Part shown: piece after piece, positions 9,217 to 16,937 of the stretch
Layout of the letters: each line of letters begins with the position of its first letter
Numbering within the stretch: position 1 is the stretch's first letter
Made by a program: the position numbers and the translations under genes
Origin: Dysgonomonas hofstadii
GTDB lineage: Bacteria > Bacteroidota > Bacteroidia > Bacteroidales > Dysgonomonadaceae
Length of the DNA: 64,000 nucleotides
Assembly (NCBI RefSeq): GCF_014196915.1
Contig: NZ_JACIEP010000001.1
Coordinates: 1 to 64,000, forward strand
Direction: 5' to 3'
The notes under the pieces: generated by a model
The model's input: the letters and a program-made list of their open reading frames with translations, nothing else
The model's database searches: none
What the model was told of the DNA's origin: nothing

Positions 9217-9315
9217 ATGAAATTTTCCAAAGCTAGAATAAAAGATTGTTGGAATTTTTGGAGTGATAAAGATAATTTCAAGAAAAACAAAGGTAAAAAC
9301 ACTCACATAGAGTAA
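9217..9315 (+). CDS. Possible 32-residue peptide
   Basis: An ATG four bases after the previous stop opens a 32-codon, Lys- and Trp-rich frame ending at TAA 9313-9315. The close spacing would allow coupling, but nothing else supports translation. It may equally be the remnant of a longer gene. Confidence 0.2.
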   Translation: MKFSKARIKDCWNFWSDKDNFKKNKGKNTHIE

Positions 9316-9809
9316 TCAAATTAAGATATTATTTTTTGTAAAATATTGGGATATTCCCATAATACACAAATCGGGCACCCCTATGGGCTCCTGATTCTTT
9401 TGTTTTTATAAAAGTGATTTTCGACATAAGACTTCGATACCCAGTTAAGGGTCATATCGGAATATAACCACTCATTGAACTCTCTCCGAAACAATCCGCC
9501 ATATACCAATAATCTACTTACTATCCATAGAGACAAATTTAAGTAAAACTCCATTTTACTCTAAAAAACTATACTCACAGTCCCTCTTTTGCAGTAAAAT
9601 ACAGTTAAAGTAAGTTAAAGATTTCACGGTTAAATACTGTTAAATTCTCTAGGTGCCGAAAATCGGGAGCTGGAAAATGAAACCTTTTCTGAAAAGCCAA
9701 TTTCTTAATTTTCGTTAATTATTTTATATATAGATTTGCTCTCGGATTCAAATATTCTGCGCAGATAATTAGAATTCAAAGATAATAAAATATTAATTAT
9801 TAATACATT
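9316..9809. other. Intergenic region, possible terminator and GTTAAA cluster
   Basis: No gene is seen. An imperfect inverted repeat at 9370-9395 (ATCGGGCACCC / GGGCTCCTGAT) is followed by TTCTTTTGTTTTT and may be a terminator. At 9600-9645 GTTAAA-type hexamers recur four times (cagttaaag, aagttaaag, ggttaaat, tgttaaat) just upstream of the replication genes. This would suit an origin or regulator site, but the region is simply AT-rich and the point is weak. Confidence 0.35.
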
Positions 9810-9815
9810 ATGTGT

Positions 9816-10094
9816 ATGACAAATTTTATTCTTTTTGAAAAAGAGGAGCTCCGCACCTTAATACGGTCGGAAGTAGAATTGGCTGTAGCTAATGCCATGG
9901 CAGATAACAAGGCGCAGGAAAAGACTGCACCGAAGTATTTAACAAGGAATGAAGCAGCAGATGAATTGAGAGTGTCGCTTTCGTCACTACATCGTTTAGT
10001 GGCTACAGGACAACTTCCTTGTATAAAAATCGGTAGAAAGTCTGTCTTTCGTGATAAAGATGTACAACAAGTTGGTATAATCTTAAATCGCTGA
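9816..10094 (+). CDS. Excisionase-type helix-turn-helix protein (HTH_17)
   Basis: A small DNA-binding protein of about 92 residues. After an acidic N-terminal helix, residues from about 42 to the end read YLTRNEAADELRVSLSSLHR then GQLPCIKIGRKSVFRDKDV, the winged-helix pattern of MerR/Xis-like HTH_17 proteins: the first helix and turn bind DNA, and the IGRKSVFR wing carries basic residues. ATG codons at 9810 and 9816 are both possible. It is 5 bases before the SF3 helicase gene and likely co-transcribed. In such islands these proteins act as excisionases or as regulators of replication. Confidence 0.8.
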   Translation: MTNFILFEKEELRTLIRSEVELAVANAMADNKAQEKTAPKYLTRNEAADELRVSLSSLHRLVATGQLPCIKIGRKSVFRDKDVQQVGIILNR

Positions 10095-10099
10095 TTATT

Positions 10100-11659
10100 A
10101 TGAACGAAGAAATCAGGATAGCTTTTAACTGTATGTGTAAACTTGGACAAGATAGAGGTATTACGTTTGCCAGTAGTCCGTCCAAGTTTAAAGCGCAAGT
10201 ATCTCTTGTAGGCATCGTCAGGACAGCTTTATCTCTTTCAGATGAGGCAGGATACGGATTCAAATGGCATGCTGGCAAGCATTATATTTTTACTGGAATG
10301 CATTGGCAACAGATAAGTAAAAAGCAAATAATGCAATACTTATCTGCTATTGCCAAACTCGGACAAGTACCAGAATCGAAAGCATATAATTTCAAATTTG
10401 CCGATGATATGTACGAGCAGTTCCGCTATCTAGTTAAAGATATGTATTTGCAAGAAGACCCGAACACCGTTAAGATAAACACGCAAAGCGGAACAATAAA
10501 ATTCGATGGGAAAACGGTTGAATTGAAGAAATTCGACCGAGACGACTTCTTTACTTATGTATTGAAGCACTCTTACAATCCGACATCATTATACCCAATG
10601 TTTCAAAAATTTTTAGATGATATTTTGCCTAGAAATTTACAAGCAGTGGTACAGGAATTCGTCGGCTCTATTTTCATTCCTAATAAAAACTTTCAGAAGA
10701 TTATGATCTTTTTAGGGCAAGGACGAAATGGAAAAGGAACACTAATGAATATTATATCTACAATCCTTGGGAGAGAAAACGTTTCGCACCATTCATTAGC
10801 TTCTTTGTGTAAGGAAGACAGTCGCAGCGCAGCCAATCTTGAAAATAAGCTCTTGAACCTGTGTAACGAGCTTGATGGTAAATTCTCCACTTCAACATTT
10901 AAACAAATTGTTGCGGGCGATATAATTTCTGTAAGGAAGCTATATGGCGAAGAATATGATATGTACCGATATGCCAAACTATTGTTCTCCGCAAACTCTC
11001 TTCCTCAAAACGCAGAAAAGTCCGAGGCATACTATGACCGCTTTGCAATTATTCCTTTCACTAAATGCTTTAAAGGAGAATCTAGGGATGAATCTTTAGA
11101 ACATAAAATAGTAGAAGCAGAAGCTGATGGAGTGTTGTCATGGATAATAGAGGGTGCAAAGAGACTAATGGCGCAAGGTAAGTTCTCACACGCCCAAGAA
11201 ATGGATGATGCGCTTGAGGATTACAAAGTGGAAAGCGATTCTGTAGCATCTTTTCTGGACGAAAATAATTATGTGTCTGATAATGAAGAAATAATTTCCT
11301 TGCAACATTTATTTGATGAATACAATTTTTACTGTAAAAACAGCAATTATCATCCATGTTCCAAGACGACTTTTTCTAAACGTTTGCAAGCTCTCGGACT
11401 AAAGAAAAAACGCACTTCGGCAGGTTACGTTTTTTACATCAAAGGCAGACAGCCTATTGCTGAGGAACCGCAAGTAATTACCCCTACTGGTAAAACAGAT
11501 ATGACTGTTGATGATTTTTTTTCAGCAAAAAGAGCGACAGAAGTTAACGATGTGGTTCCAGAAGTAAATCATCGCAAATCATATTCAAGAGAGGGGACAT
11601 TCTTGGACGATTCTTACAGTCTTGATGCGATTGATAAGGTAATCGAAAATATACAGTAG
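10100..11659 (+). CDS. SF3 helicase, D5/P4 phage-plasmid primase family
   Basis: A replicative helicase of a phage-, plasmid- or satellite-type replication module. The Walker A motif GQGRNGKGT is at 206-214; NLCNELDG about 50 residues later is the Walker B-like segment, and KLLFSANSLP the sensor/motif C region, the order expected for superfamily 3. About 200 residues before it match the D5_N arrangement, and a C-terminal winged-helix-like segment (TTFSKRLQALGLKKKRTSAGYVF) follows. At 519 residues it lacks the N-terminal primase domain of full P4 alpha-type proteins, so priming would come from another protein. A strong terminator follows at 11686-11718. Confidence 0.88.
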   Translation: MNEEIRIAFNCMCKLGQDRGITFASSPSKFKAQVSLVGIVRTALSLSDEAGYGFKWHAGKHYIFTGMHWQQISKKQIMQYLSAIAKLGQVPESKAYNFKFADDMYEQFRYLVKDMYLQEDPNTVKINTQSGTIKFDGKTVELKKFDRDDFFTYVLKHSYNPTSLYPMFQKFLDDILPRNLQAVVQEFVGSIFIPNKNFQKIMIFLGQGRNGKGTLMNIISTILGRENVSHHSLASLCKEDSRSAANLENKLLNLCNELDGKFSTSTFKQIVAGDIISVRKLYGEEYDMYRYAKLLFSANSLPQNAEKSEAYYDRFAIIPFTKCFKGESRDESLEHKIVEAEADGVLSWIIEGAKRLMAQGKFSHAQEMDDALEDYKVESDSVASFLDENNYVSDNEEIISLQHLFDEYNFYCKNSNYHPCSKTTFSKRLQALGLKKKRTSAGYVFYIKGRQPIAEEPQVITPTGKTDMTVDDFFSAKRATEVNDVVPEVNHRKSYSREGTFLDDSYSLDAIDKVIENIQ

Positions 11660-11685
11660 ATTTCTTACGCTAGTTGAAAAGCATT

Positions 11686-11718
11686 AAAATGGCGAAGCTA
11701 TACGGTTTCGCCATTTTT
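11686..11718 (+). terminator. Terminator after the SF3 helicase gene
   Basis: AAAATGGCGAA (11686-11696) pairs perfectly with TTCGCCATTTT (11707-11717) and the 3' arm ends in a run of five T. It lies inside the long open frame beginning at 11674, which shows that the following gene must start later. Confidence 0.88.
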
Positions 11719-11793
11719 GTATTTGTACACTTTATTAAATCGGGGAACGGTATTCAATTAGGCAACCTGCTGATAAATATTATAAAAGATAAT

Positions 11794-12804
11794 ATGAACA
11801 GCAATAATATACATTTAAAATTTGATACTATTAAGTTGGTAACTAAATCAAAATACATTTCGAATATAAATGATGAGGTATTTAAGCATGATGTTGATAC
11901 CGCAATAGGCGAGCTCATTTCTGTTGAGTTTCATTCACAAGGACATAATGATATAACCCCTTTTGAATTGCGTATAAAAACAAACTATCGTTCCAATCGT
12001 ATGACCATCGAATTTTCATCTAAAATACTTCTTGATGACTATCCCTTATTAATATCAGAGCGAACATTTAATCAATGCTTATCCAATATCGAAATGCTCG
12101 GCATCTGCAAATTAGATATTGACAGTATCATAGAAGATAGCTATTTCAATAAATTGCATGTAACCCAAGATATAGATTTAGAGCTAACCCCCGAAATTCT
12201 AAACATGCTCAATCAATGTACAGGCGATTACCGCCGATATAAATGGAATCGTTATCAAGATGCAATCCTTTTTACAAGAAATGTCAAAGCCGAGGATTGC
12301 CGAGAATCTATCAGCATTTATAATAAGGAAGTAGAGATTAACCTTTCCCGAAACAAACCATTCCTAAATATGACAGGCAATGCAGCATCCATTCTTGATT
12401 ATTTCAAAGGCAAGACTCGTTTCGAAGTGAAGTTGGAAAATAAGCGTAAGATACAAAAGGAATTAGGCATTGAAAATACAGACTATCATTCTGTAATGAA
12501 TGCTTCTAAGAATATCATCCTTACCCAATTTGACAAAATATTCAATTCTAATATTCCCCAATCCGATACCATGCAGATAAGCAATATTGTCGATTATGGT
12601 CTATGGTGTATCATTCGTTATCATAATTTCGATTTAAAAAGCATCGAGCAGGAAATCAAAGACATGAAACTTTATGAAGATAAAACAAAGGGTGCAATGG
12701 GCAAGCAAATGAAGAAAATACGGGCAATTATGCAGGCTTACCTTAATCAAAATCATGATGCGGACACAGTTATTGAGGGGATAAGAAAGATGCTAAAAGA
12801 TTAA
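11794..12804 (+). CDS. Replication-initiator-like protein (Gp2/Rep type, tentative)
   Basis: A 336-residue protein. The frame is open from 11674, but that region is the preceding terminator, so ATG 11794 (MNSNNIHLKFDTIKLVTKS) is chosen. The opening hydrophobic-DTI-K-L strand and the later FEVKLENKRKIQKELGI segment resemble replication initiators of filamentous phages and plasmids (gene II / Rep_trans-like). The family match is by pattern only. A catalytic Tyr cannot be fixed, although Tyr-rich stretches (DYRRYKWNRYQD) are present. Its place after an SF3 helicase and HTH gene supports a replication module. Alternative: a mobilisation-type nicking protein. Confidence 0.5.
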   Translation: MNSNNIHLKFDTIKLVTKSKYISNINDEVFKHDVDTAIGELISVEFHSQGHNDITPFELRIKTNYRSNRMTIEFSSKILLDDYPLLISERTFNQCLSNIEMLGICKLDIDSIIEDSYFNKLHVTQDIDLELTPEILNMLNQCTGDYRRYKWNRYQDAILFTRNVKAEDCRESISIYNKEVEINLSRNKPFLNMTGNAASILDYFKGKTRFEVKLENKRKIQKELGIENTDYHSVMNASKNIILTQFDKIFNSNIPQSDTMQISNIVDYGLWCIIRYHNFDLKSIEQEIKDMKLYEDKTKGAMGKQMKKIRAIMQAYLNQNHDADTVIEGIRKMLKD

Positions 12805-13047
12805 GCTCTCTTGTTGAATCTGACGCCCTGTCATGTTTTTGGTCTGAAAATCATGCTCTTATGCTCAAATTATTTGCCAATAATCGAAACTGACACCTGA
12901 CGCCCCTCTTTGATTATACTCTCCACTTATTTTTCTCAAACTTAGTGTACACAAAAGCCTGACTGCTTGTCATATATGGGTGAAACGGAGTAATGCTTGA
13001 AAGTAATTAAGTATGAAAGAAAAGCAGAATAAATCTCCGCCTGTAGT

Positions 13048-13284
13048 TTAAGGATTTTCGGGAATCGTTGGAGGGAAAAAATCTGCAACGGAGCATTCGA
13101 ACTCCTTTGCTATTTGATAAATCTGATAAACGCTGTATTTGGTTTCATGGTTCGGACTTTCGACCTGTCCGATAAACCCGACAGAGCAATGCAAAAACTC
13201 GGTCATCCCTCGTTGAGAGAAGCCTTTCTCTTTTCGCATTTCCCGAATTCTATTAATTACGAACTTATCAATATCGGTTTTCAT
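13048..13284 (-). CDS. XRE/Cro-CI family transcriptional regulator
   Basis: A 78-residue regulator consisting mainly of one HTH_3 domain: INRIREMRKEKGFSQRGMTE is helix 1-2, FLHCSVGFIGQVES spans the recognition helix, and the end is hydrophobic (CSVADFFPP). ATG 13284 is chosen because the frame upstream covers the promoter region of the divergent gene. The 94-bp divergent spacer holds a -7 box and a perfect palindrome (13334-13352), so the protein probably controls the gene at 13379 and itself, like a phage- or island-type repressor. Confidence 0.82.
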   Translation of the reverse strand: MKTDIDKFVINRIREMRKEKGFSQRGMTEFLHCSVGFIGQVESPNHETKYSVYQIYQIAKEFECSVADFFPPTIPENP

Positions 13285-13325
13285 AAAACAACCTGTAAAT
13301 ACATGATAAATTAACAAAAAGGTTT

Positions 13326-13352
13326 TATATTTGCGCTTAGTTATACTAAGCG
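13326..13352 (+). promoter_or_regulatory. Promoter -7 box and palindromic operator candidate
   Basis: TATATTTG at 13326-13333 fits the TAnnTTTG -7 box. It is directly followed by CGCTTAG-ttata-CTAAGCG (13334-13352), a perfect 7-bp-arm palindrome placed over the expected transcription start. A dimeric XRE repressor encoded divergently is the natural candidate to bind here. Confidence 0.65.
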
Positions 13353-13378
13353 TTGTTTTGATTAAGCTACTTGAAAAC

Positions 13379-13816
13379 ATGAATAAACTATTATTAGTCA
13401 TACTATTATCGGCTGCTTCATTCTCTTTATGGGGACAGACATTCGATTCATTAGAGGCGATGCGCTTGCAGGAAAAGGACGGCAGTCATTCCTATTTCGA
13501 TTTTGACAACCTTGTAAAACAAGGAGATGAACTCTTTATGGACATGAGTTATGAAAATGAAGAGAAAGACGATTGGGATGACTATAGCGTGCAAGTAAAA
13601 GGAAAATCAATCCTTGTCGTTGGTCTGACATCTGATAAGGCGGAATTATCGGTTACTCCTATCATCTCCATGCTGATAAAAGATAACAGCTTGATTATGC
13701 ATCGGATGATTAACGGTGATTATCTACTAGTAACAACCTATTCAGTACAGTATTTAAAAGAAAAGAAAGCCTTGATAGGCAAGTATAAAACTCATAAAAT
13801 AATCAGTACATATTAA
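13379..13816 (+). CDS. Small secreted protein of unknown function
   Basis: A 145-residue protein with a clear Sec signal peptide (about residues 1-19, MNKLLLVILLSAASFSLWGQ). The mature part is acidic, with EEKDDWDDY near the middle, and predicted mainly beta. Start 13379 is preferred over the open frame from 13331 because the latter overlaps the promoter and palindrome. No family is recognised. It lies 29 bases before the next gene, which also encodes an exported or anchored protein, and both are probably one transcript under the divergent XRE regulator. Confidence 0.65.
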   Translation: MNKLLLVILLSAASFSLWGQTFDSLEAMRLQEKDGSHSYFDFDNLVKQGDELFMDMSYENEEKDDWDDYSVQVKGKSILVVGLTSDKAELSVTPIISMLIKDNSLIMHRMINGDYLLVTTYSVQYLKEKKALIGKYKTHKIISTY

Positions 13817-13845
13817 CCATTTAAACAAATTAAAACAAAAGTAAA

Positions 13846-14697
13846 ATGAAAAAGAAACACATTATTATTGCGGTCATAGCCGTTGTTGTTATAGCATTTT
13901 TAGTAATGCGTAATTGTAGTGGAGGGGGAAGCAAGTATGAGCAATTTGACCAAAAGATAGAGTTAACCCCCAACGAGAGCAAAGTTAAAGGTTATCTGTC
14001 CGAAGTATTGGAAATAGTAGATGGAACTTACACATTTGATTTTAAAGGTAACTCTGCCGTTTCTTATAATAGTGGTAAGGGAAAGATACAAGTAAAGATT
14101 AAATCTGTAAGCAAAGGTGATCCGAATGATTATGGCTTGAATGACGGAAGTTCTGGACCACTTTATCTTACTGTCTGTGATAAAAATGGTACTCCTATAA
14201 CTGACTTCACAGATATAGAAAGCGAAAGCACTTCGGACGGCATTCTTAAAGACATGATGACAACCAATAGTGAAAACTGGATTTCATTCGAGATTACTAT
14301 ACATGGTGGCAAGAAAATACCCGAAACGGCAGCAACATTCTTTGTAACCAGCAAGAAGATTGAAAAATTAGAATATTCATCGTCAACTTCGACATCAGAC
14401 TCAGACACCGATACTGACTCTGATAGTGAAAGCATGTCGAATTCCGATAATAAAGATTGGGATAAGGTACTGGATGACTATGAGGATTATGTAGATAAGA
14501 CCATTAAAGTCTTGAAGAAATTGAAAAATGATGACCTTAGTGCCATGACCGAATATCCAGACATGATGGAGAAAGCTAAAGATTTGGAACAAAGCCTTAA
14601 AAAAGCACAGAAAAGTAAATCTCTTTCTTCAAAGCAAGTCAGCCGCATGATGAAGATACAAACCAAGATGCTCCAAGTAGCAAAAGACATGGAGTAA
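13846..14697 (+). CDS. Membrane-anchored protein with Ser/Asp-rich linker (DUF6591-like C-terminus)
   Basis: 283 residues. An N-terminal hydrophobic segment (5-20) is followed by RNCSGGGS, so it is either a single-pass anchor or an atypical lipoprotein signal. Residues about 30-170 form a beta-rich domain, 178-200 an unusual low-complexity STSDSDTDTDSDSES linker, and the rest a charged helical domain starting DWDKVLDDYEDYVDKTIK, reminiscent of DUF6591 proteins; that label is from memory. It ends just before a strong terminator. With the preceding gene it forms a short exported-protein operon. No enzyme motif is visible. Confidence 0.65.
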   Translation: MKKKHIIIAVIAVVVIAFLVMRNCSGGGSKYEQFDQKIELTPNESKVKGYLSEVLEIVDGTYTFDFKGNSAVSYNSGKGKIQVKIKSVSKGDPNDYGLNDGSSGPLYLTVCDKNGTPITDFTDIESESTSDGILKDMMTTNSENWISFEITIHGGKKIPETAATFFVTSKKIEKLEYSSSTSTSDSDTDTDSDSESMSNSDNKDWDKVLDDYEDYVDKTIKVLKKLKNDDLSAMTEYPDMMEKAKDLEQSLKKAQKSKSLSSKQVSRMMKIQTKMLQVAKDME

Positions 14698-14723
14698 AGC
14701 GATAAGACCAGCAAGCAACAACG

Positions 14724-14759
14724 ACCGTTACGGAGCCAATCTGTAACGGTTATTTTTTT
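14724..14759 (+). terminator. Terminator after the linker-protein gene
   Basis: ACCGTTAC (14724-14731) pairs with GTAACGGT (14743-14750) and is followed by TATTTTTTT, 27 bases after the stop codon. Confidence 0.88.
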
Positions 14760-14830
14760 GCCAAATAATCAGCAACAACGATAGAAAATGACGTACGACA
14801 GCATGCAACTTTAACTAATTATTGTAGATA

Positions 14831-15181
14831 ATGGAAAATAAAAAACAATTCAAACTCAAAATATTAGATAGTAGTACCAAGGAATCAATCATTGTGACAC
14901 TGGACTACAGTCAACTCACAAGCGACAGAATCCGCAAAGCAATTCCTCTTTGTACCAAGATAATAACCAATGGCGAGAGCCAATTGCTCTTTGTCGGAGA
15001 TAAGAACTGCAAACTGGAATTGGAAACATTGTACAATCTCGCATCGCTTATTCAGTCCATGCTGTCGGATTCGATGACTTGGGACATCATAGATCAGATA
15101 CCACCCGAAGAAAAGCAAACAGAGGATTTGAACGGTTACCTGATACTAAATACCGACAAACAGGAAGGAGCAATTGATTGA
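14831..15181 (+). CDS. Hypothetical protein
   Basis: A 116-residue soluble, acidic protein with a probable N-terminal beta hairpin (KQFKLKILDSSTKESIIVTL) and two helices. No family is recognised and no catalytic motif is visible. It is followed after 48 bases by the DUF4406 gene and then HU/ArdA, all on the same strand, a gene set common in Bacteroidota islands and probably serving establishment of the element in a new host. Confidence 0.6.
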   Translation: MENKKQFKLKILDSSTKESIIVTLDYSQLTSDRIRKAIPLCTKIITNGESQLLFVGDKNCKLELETLYNLASLIQSMLSDSMTWDIIDQIPPEEKQTEDLNGYLILNTDKQEGAID

Positions 15182-15229
15182 GCAAATGATAGATAATTAA
15201 AAGCATTAATCATTAAACAATAATTGAAA

Positions 15230-15571
15230 ATGAGAAAATTAAAGATTACTAAAGGTCGCACTGCGAATGGTCAATTAGTCTATATCTCGGGACAGATAAC
15301 AGGCTTGGAGCTGAAAGAAGCCAAAGCCAATTTCGATAAAGCCGAAGCCTTATTATTGGAAAAAGGTTTCACTCCAGTAAACCCTATGAAAGCGAATCCT
15401 CCTATGTCAGCAAAGAATTGGAAAGAGTATATGCGAGACGACATCGTACAGTTATTTGATTGTGATGCTATCTTTTTACTCGACAATTGGCAAGATTCGA
15501 AAGGAGCAAGAATTGAACAGTTTATCGCCCAAGAACTGGGACTGATGAAGCTGACAGAAAAAGACTTGTAG
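15230..15571 (+). CDS. DUF4406 protein (nucleoside deoxyribosyltransferase-like fold)
   Basis: 113 residues. The pattern YISGQITG (about 16-23), a helix, LLEKGFTPVNPMKA, then DDIVQLFDCDAIFLLDNWQDSKGARIE is the DUF4406 layout, related to the nucleoside 2-deoxyribosyltransferase/TIR-like Rossmannoid fold. Members are frequent in phages and mobile elements and are thought to act on nucleotides; the substrate is unknown. ATG 15230 is preferred over the upstream TTG at 15224. Confidence 0.75.
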   Translation: MRKLKITKGRTANGQLVYISGQITGLELKEAKANFDKAEALLLEKGFTPVNPMKANPPMSAKNWKEYMRDDIVQLFDCDAIFLLDNWQDSKGARIEQFIAQELGLMKLTEKDL

Positions 15572-15697
15572 CCCTTAAATACAGCATAGGCAGGTTATCA
15601 TCACGACCACCTGCCTACATCAATGAAAAACTTAAAAATTTTTGAAAATCATCGAATCATGATTCTCCTCTTATAGTATTTATCAAACACACACAAC

Positions 15698-15712
15698 ATG
15701 ACGAGGCGTCAT
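15698..15712. promoter_or_regulatory. TGACG palindrome, copy 1
   Basis: ATGACG-agg-CGTCAT is a perfect palindrome with a 3-base centre. A near copy in the same context (CAACATGACGA-GCGTCA) lies at 18377-18394 in front of the integrase. A second, imperfect TATGACGC lies about 25 bases downstream. Candidate binding site for a regulator, recombinase or nicking protein; its role is unknown. Confidence 0.45.
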
Positions 15713-15827
15713 AGTCTGACTTTAAGGCTATGACGCTTCTGTATAAAATATGACGAGCTGTCTAATTGAAATTTAACGGAATAACTCTTGAAAAAATTTA
15801 TTCAATATCACTTAAAATCAATAAGAT

Positions 15828-16148
15828 ATGAATAAAAAAGAGTTAGTAAATGCCGTTTCGGAGATGACAGGAATCAGCAAAAGCGACACAAGAAAAACAT
15901 TTGAAGCCATTTTAGAGGTTATCAGTGCTGAGATGCAGAAAAATGAGAAAGTCATCATCCTTGGTTTTGGCACATTTTCCGTGAAAGACAAAGCTGCCCG
16001 TATGAGCATCCACCCTCAAACCATGCAACCCTTGGAGCTACCAGCTAAGAAAGTAGTTCGGTTCAAGCCGAGCCAGTATCTGAATAATCTTCTCGTTCTG
16101 AAAAAGAAGCGAGGTCGTCCACGAATAGAGAAAGGAGCTGAACAATGA
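15828..16148 (+). CDS. HU/IHF-family DNA-binding protein with C-terminal AT-hook-like tail
   Basis: A 106-residue histone-like protein that bends DNA. Residues 1-90 are a standard HU fold: MNKKELVNAVSEMTGISK, the VIILGFGTFSVKDKAAR strand-turn, and the arm that ends near VRFKP. Beyond it the tail KKRGRPRIEKG contains the RGRP core of an AT-hook, which ordinary HU lacks. Such architectural proteins assist recombination, replication or plasmid-like maintenance. Its stop overlaps the ArdA start (ATGA at 16145-16148), so the two are translationally coupled. Confidence 0.9.
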   Translation: MNKKELVNAVSEMTGISKSDTRKTFEAILEVISAEMQKNEKVIILGFGTFSVKDKAARMSIHPQTMQPLELPAKKVVRFKPSQYLNNLLVLKKKRGRPRIEKGAEQ

Positions 16149-16669
16149 TAGATATACAGGAAGCTCAAATTTATGTGGGGACTTATGCCAAATACAATGA
16201 GGGTAGCTTATTTGGCAAGTGGATGCAGCTATCGGATTATTCCGATTTAGATGAATTCATCGAAGCCTGTAAAGAATTGCACAAGGATGAAGAAGACCCT
16301 GAGTTTATGTTCCAAGATTGGGAGGAAATACCCGAGGGGCTGATTAATGAGTCATGGTTGAGTGAAAATTTCTTCGACCTACGGGATGCAATGGATAGCC
16401 TTAAAGATGACAATCAAGAGGCTTTTATGGTTTGGTGTACTCACGGCAGTTATGATATTTCCAGAGAAGATGCACATGTTCTACTGTCCAAGTTCTGGGA
16501 TGAATATCACGGGAAATATGCCAGCGAAGAGGACTTTGCTTATCGCTATGTGGTCGATTGTTATGATTTACCCGAGTTCGCTCAAACCTACTTCGATTAT
16601 GAAAAATTTGCCAATGAGCTTTTCTCTACGGATTATTGGTTTGAGGATGGGTATGTGTTTAGGAGATAG
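16145..16669 (+). CDS. ardA: Antirestriction protein ArdA
   Basis: A 174-residue, strongly acidic protein. ArdA mimics B-form DNA by its surface charge and binds type I restriction-modification enzymes, protecting incoming mobile DNA. Family features include the N-terminal AQIYVGTYAKYNEGSLFGKW, a central DWEEIPEGL, and a C-terminal AYRYVVDCYDLPEFAQTYFDYEKFANE split over two acidic helices. It is coupled to HU. Presence in the same island as a DNA methyltransferase operon shows an element equipped both to evade and possibly to impose DNA-based immunity. Confidence 0.92.
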   Translation: MIDIQEAQIYVGTYAKYNEGSLFGKWMQLSDYSDLDEFIEACKELHKDEEDPEFMFQDWEEIPEGLINESWLSENFFDLRDAMDSLKDDNQEAFMVWCTHGSYDISREDAHVLLSKFWDEYHGKYASEEDFAYRYVVDCYDLPEFAQTYFDYEKFANELFSTDYWFEDGYVFRR

Positions 16670-16709
16670 GTTTTAGATGTTTTTTTTACATGGTTTTGAA
16701 GTTGAGTTC

Positions 16710-16836
16710 GCCGCCTCTTTTCGAGAGGCGGCAGAGCAGCCCGTGACCATCGGACGCCTTTGAAGTGAGCAGATGTTTGAGAGCTGTGTTGTGACGGCGT
16801 CCGACGTCCACAACCAGCTCTTTCCTCTCTCTCAAA
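16710..16836. other. GC-rich structured locus with nested inverted repeats
   Basis: This non-coding stretch stands out from the AT-rich background. GCCGCCTCT/AGAGGCGGC (16710-16732) forms a perfect 9-bp hairpin. TCGGACGCC (16750-16758) pairs with GGCGTCCGA (16796-16804). Competing with it, AGAGCTGTGTTGTGACG (16780-16796) pairs with CGTCCACAACCAGCTCT (16805-16821), allowing small bulges; TTTGAGAG/CTCTCAAA (16776-16783, 16829-16836) closes it further. It lies between the ends of the convergent ardA and integrase genes. It may be an oriT or origin, a structured RNA, or an unusual terminator. Confidence 0.6.
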
Positions 16837-16937
16837 GGAATAAACAATAATAATAAAAAGAATAGTATATATAAATTGAAAAGAAAAAAATGTAGTAAGG
16901 TAGGAATTTTGCTACATTTCCTACACTATCTACATCT

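Noticed and set aside
9600-9645. Iteron-type replication origin from GTTAAA repeats
   Set aside because: Repeats are short, irregularly spaced and AT-rich; kept only as a weak remark.
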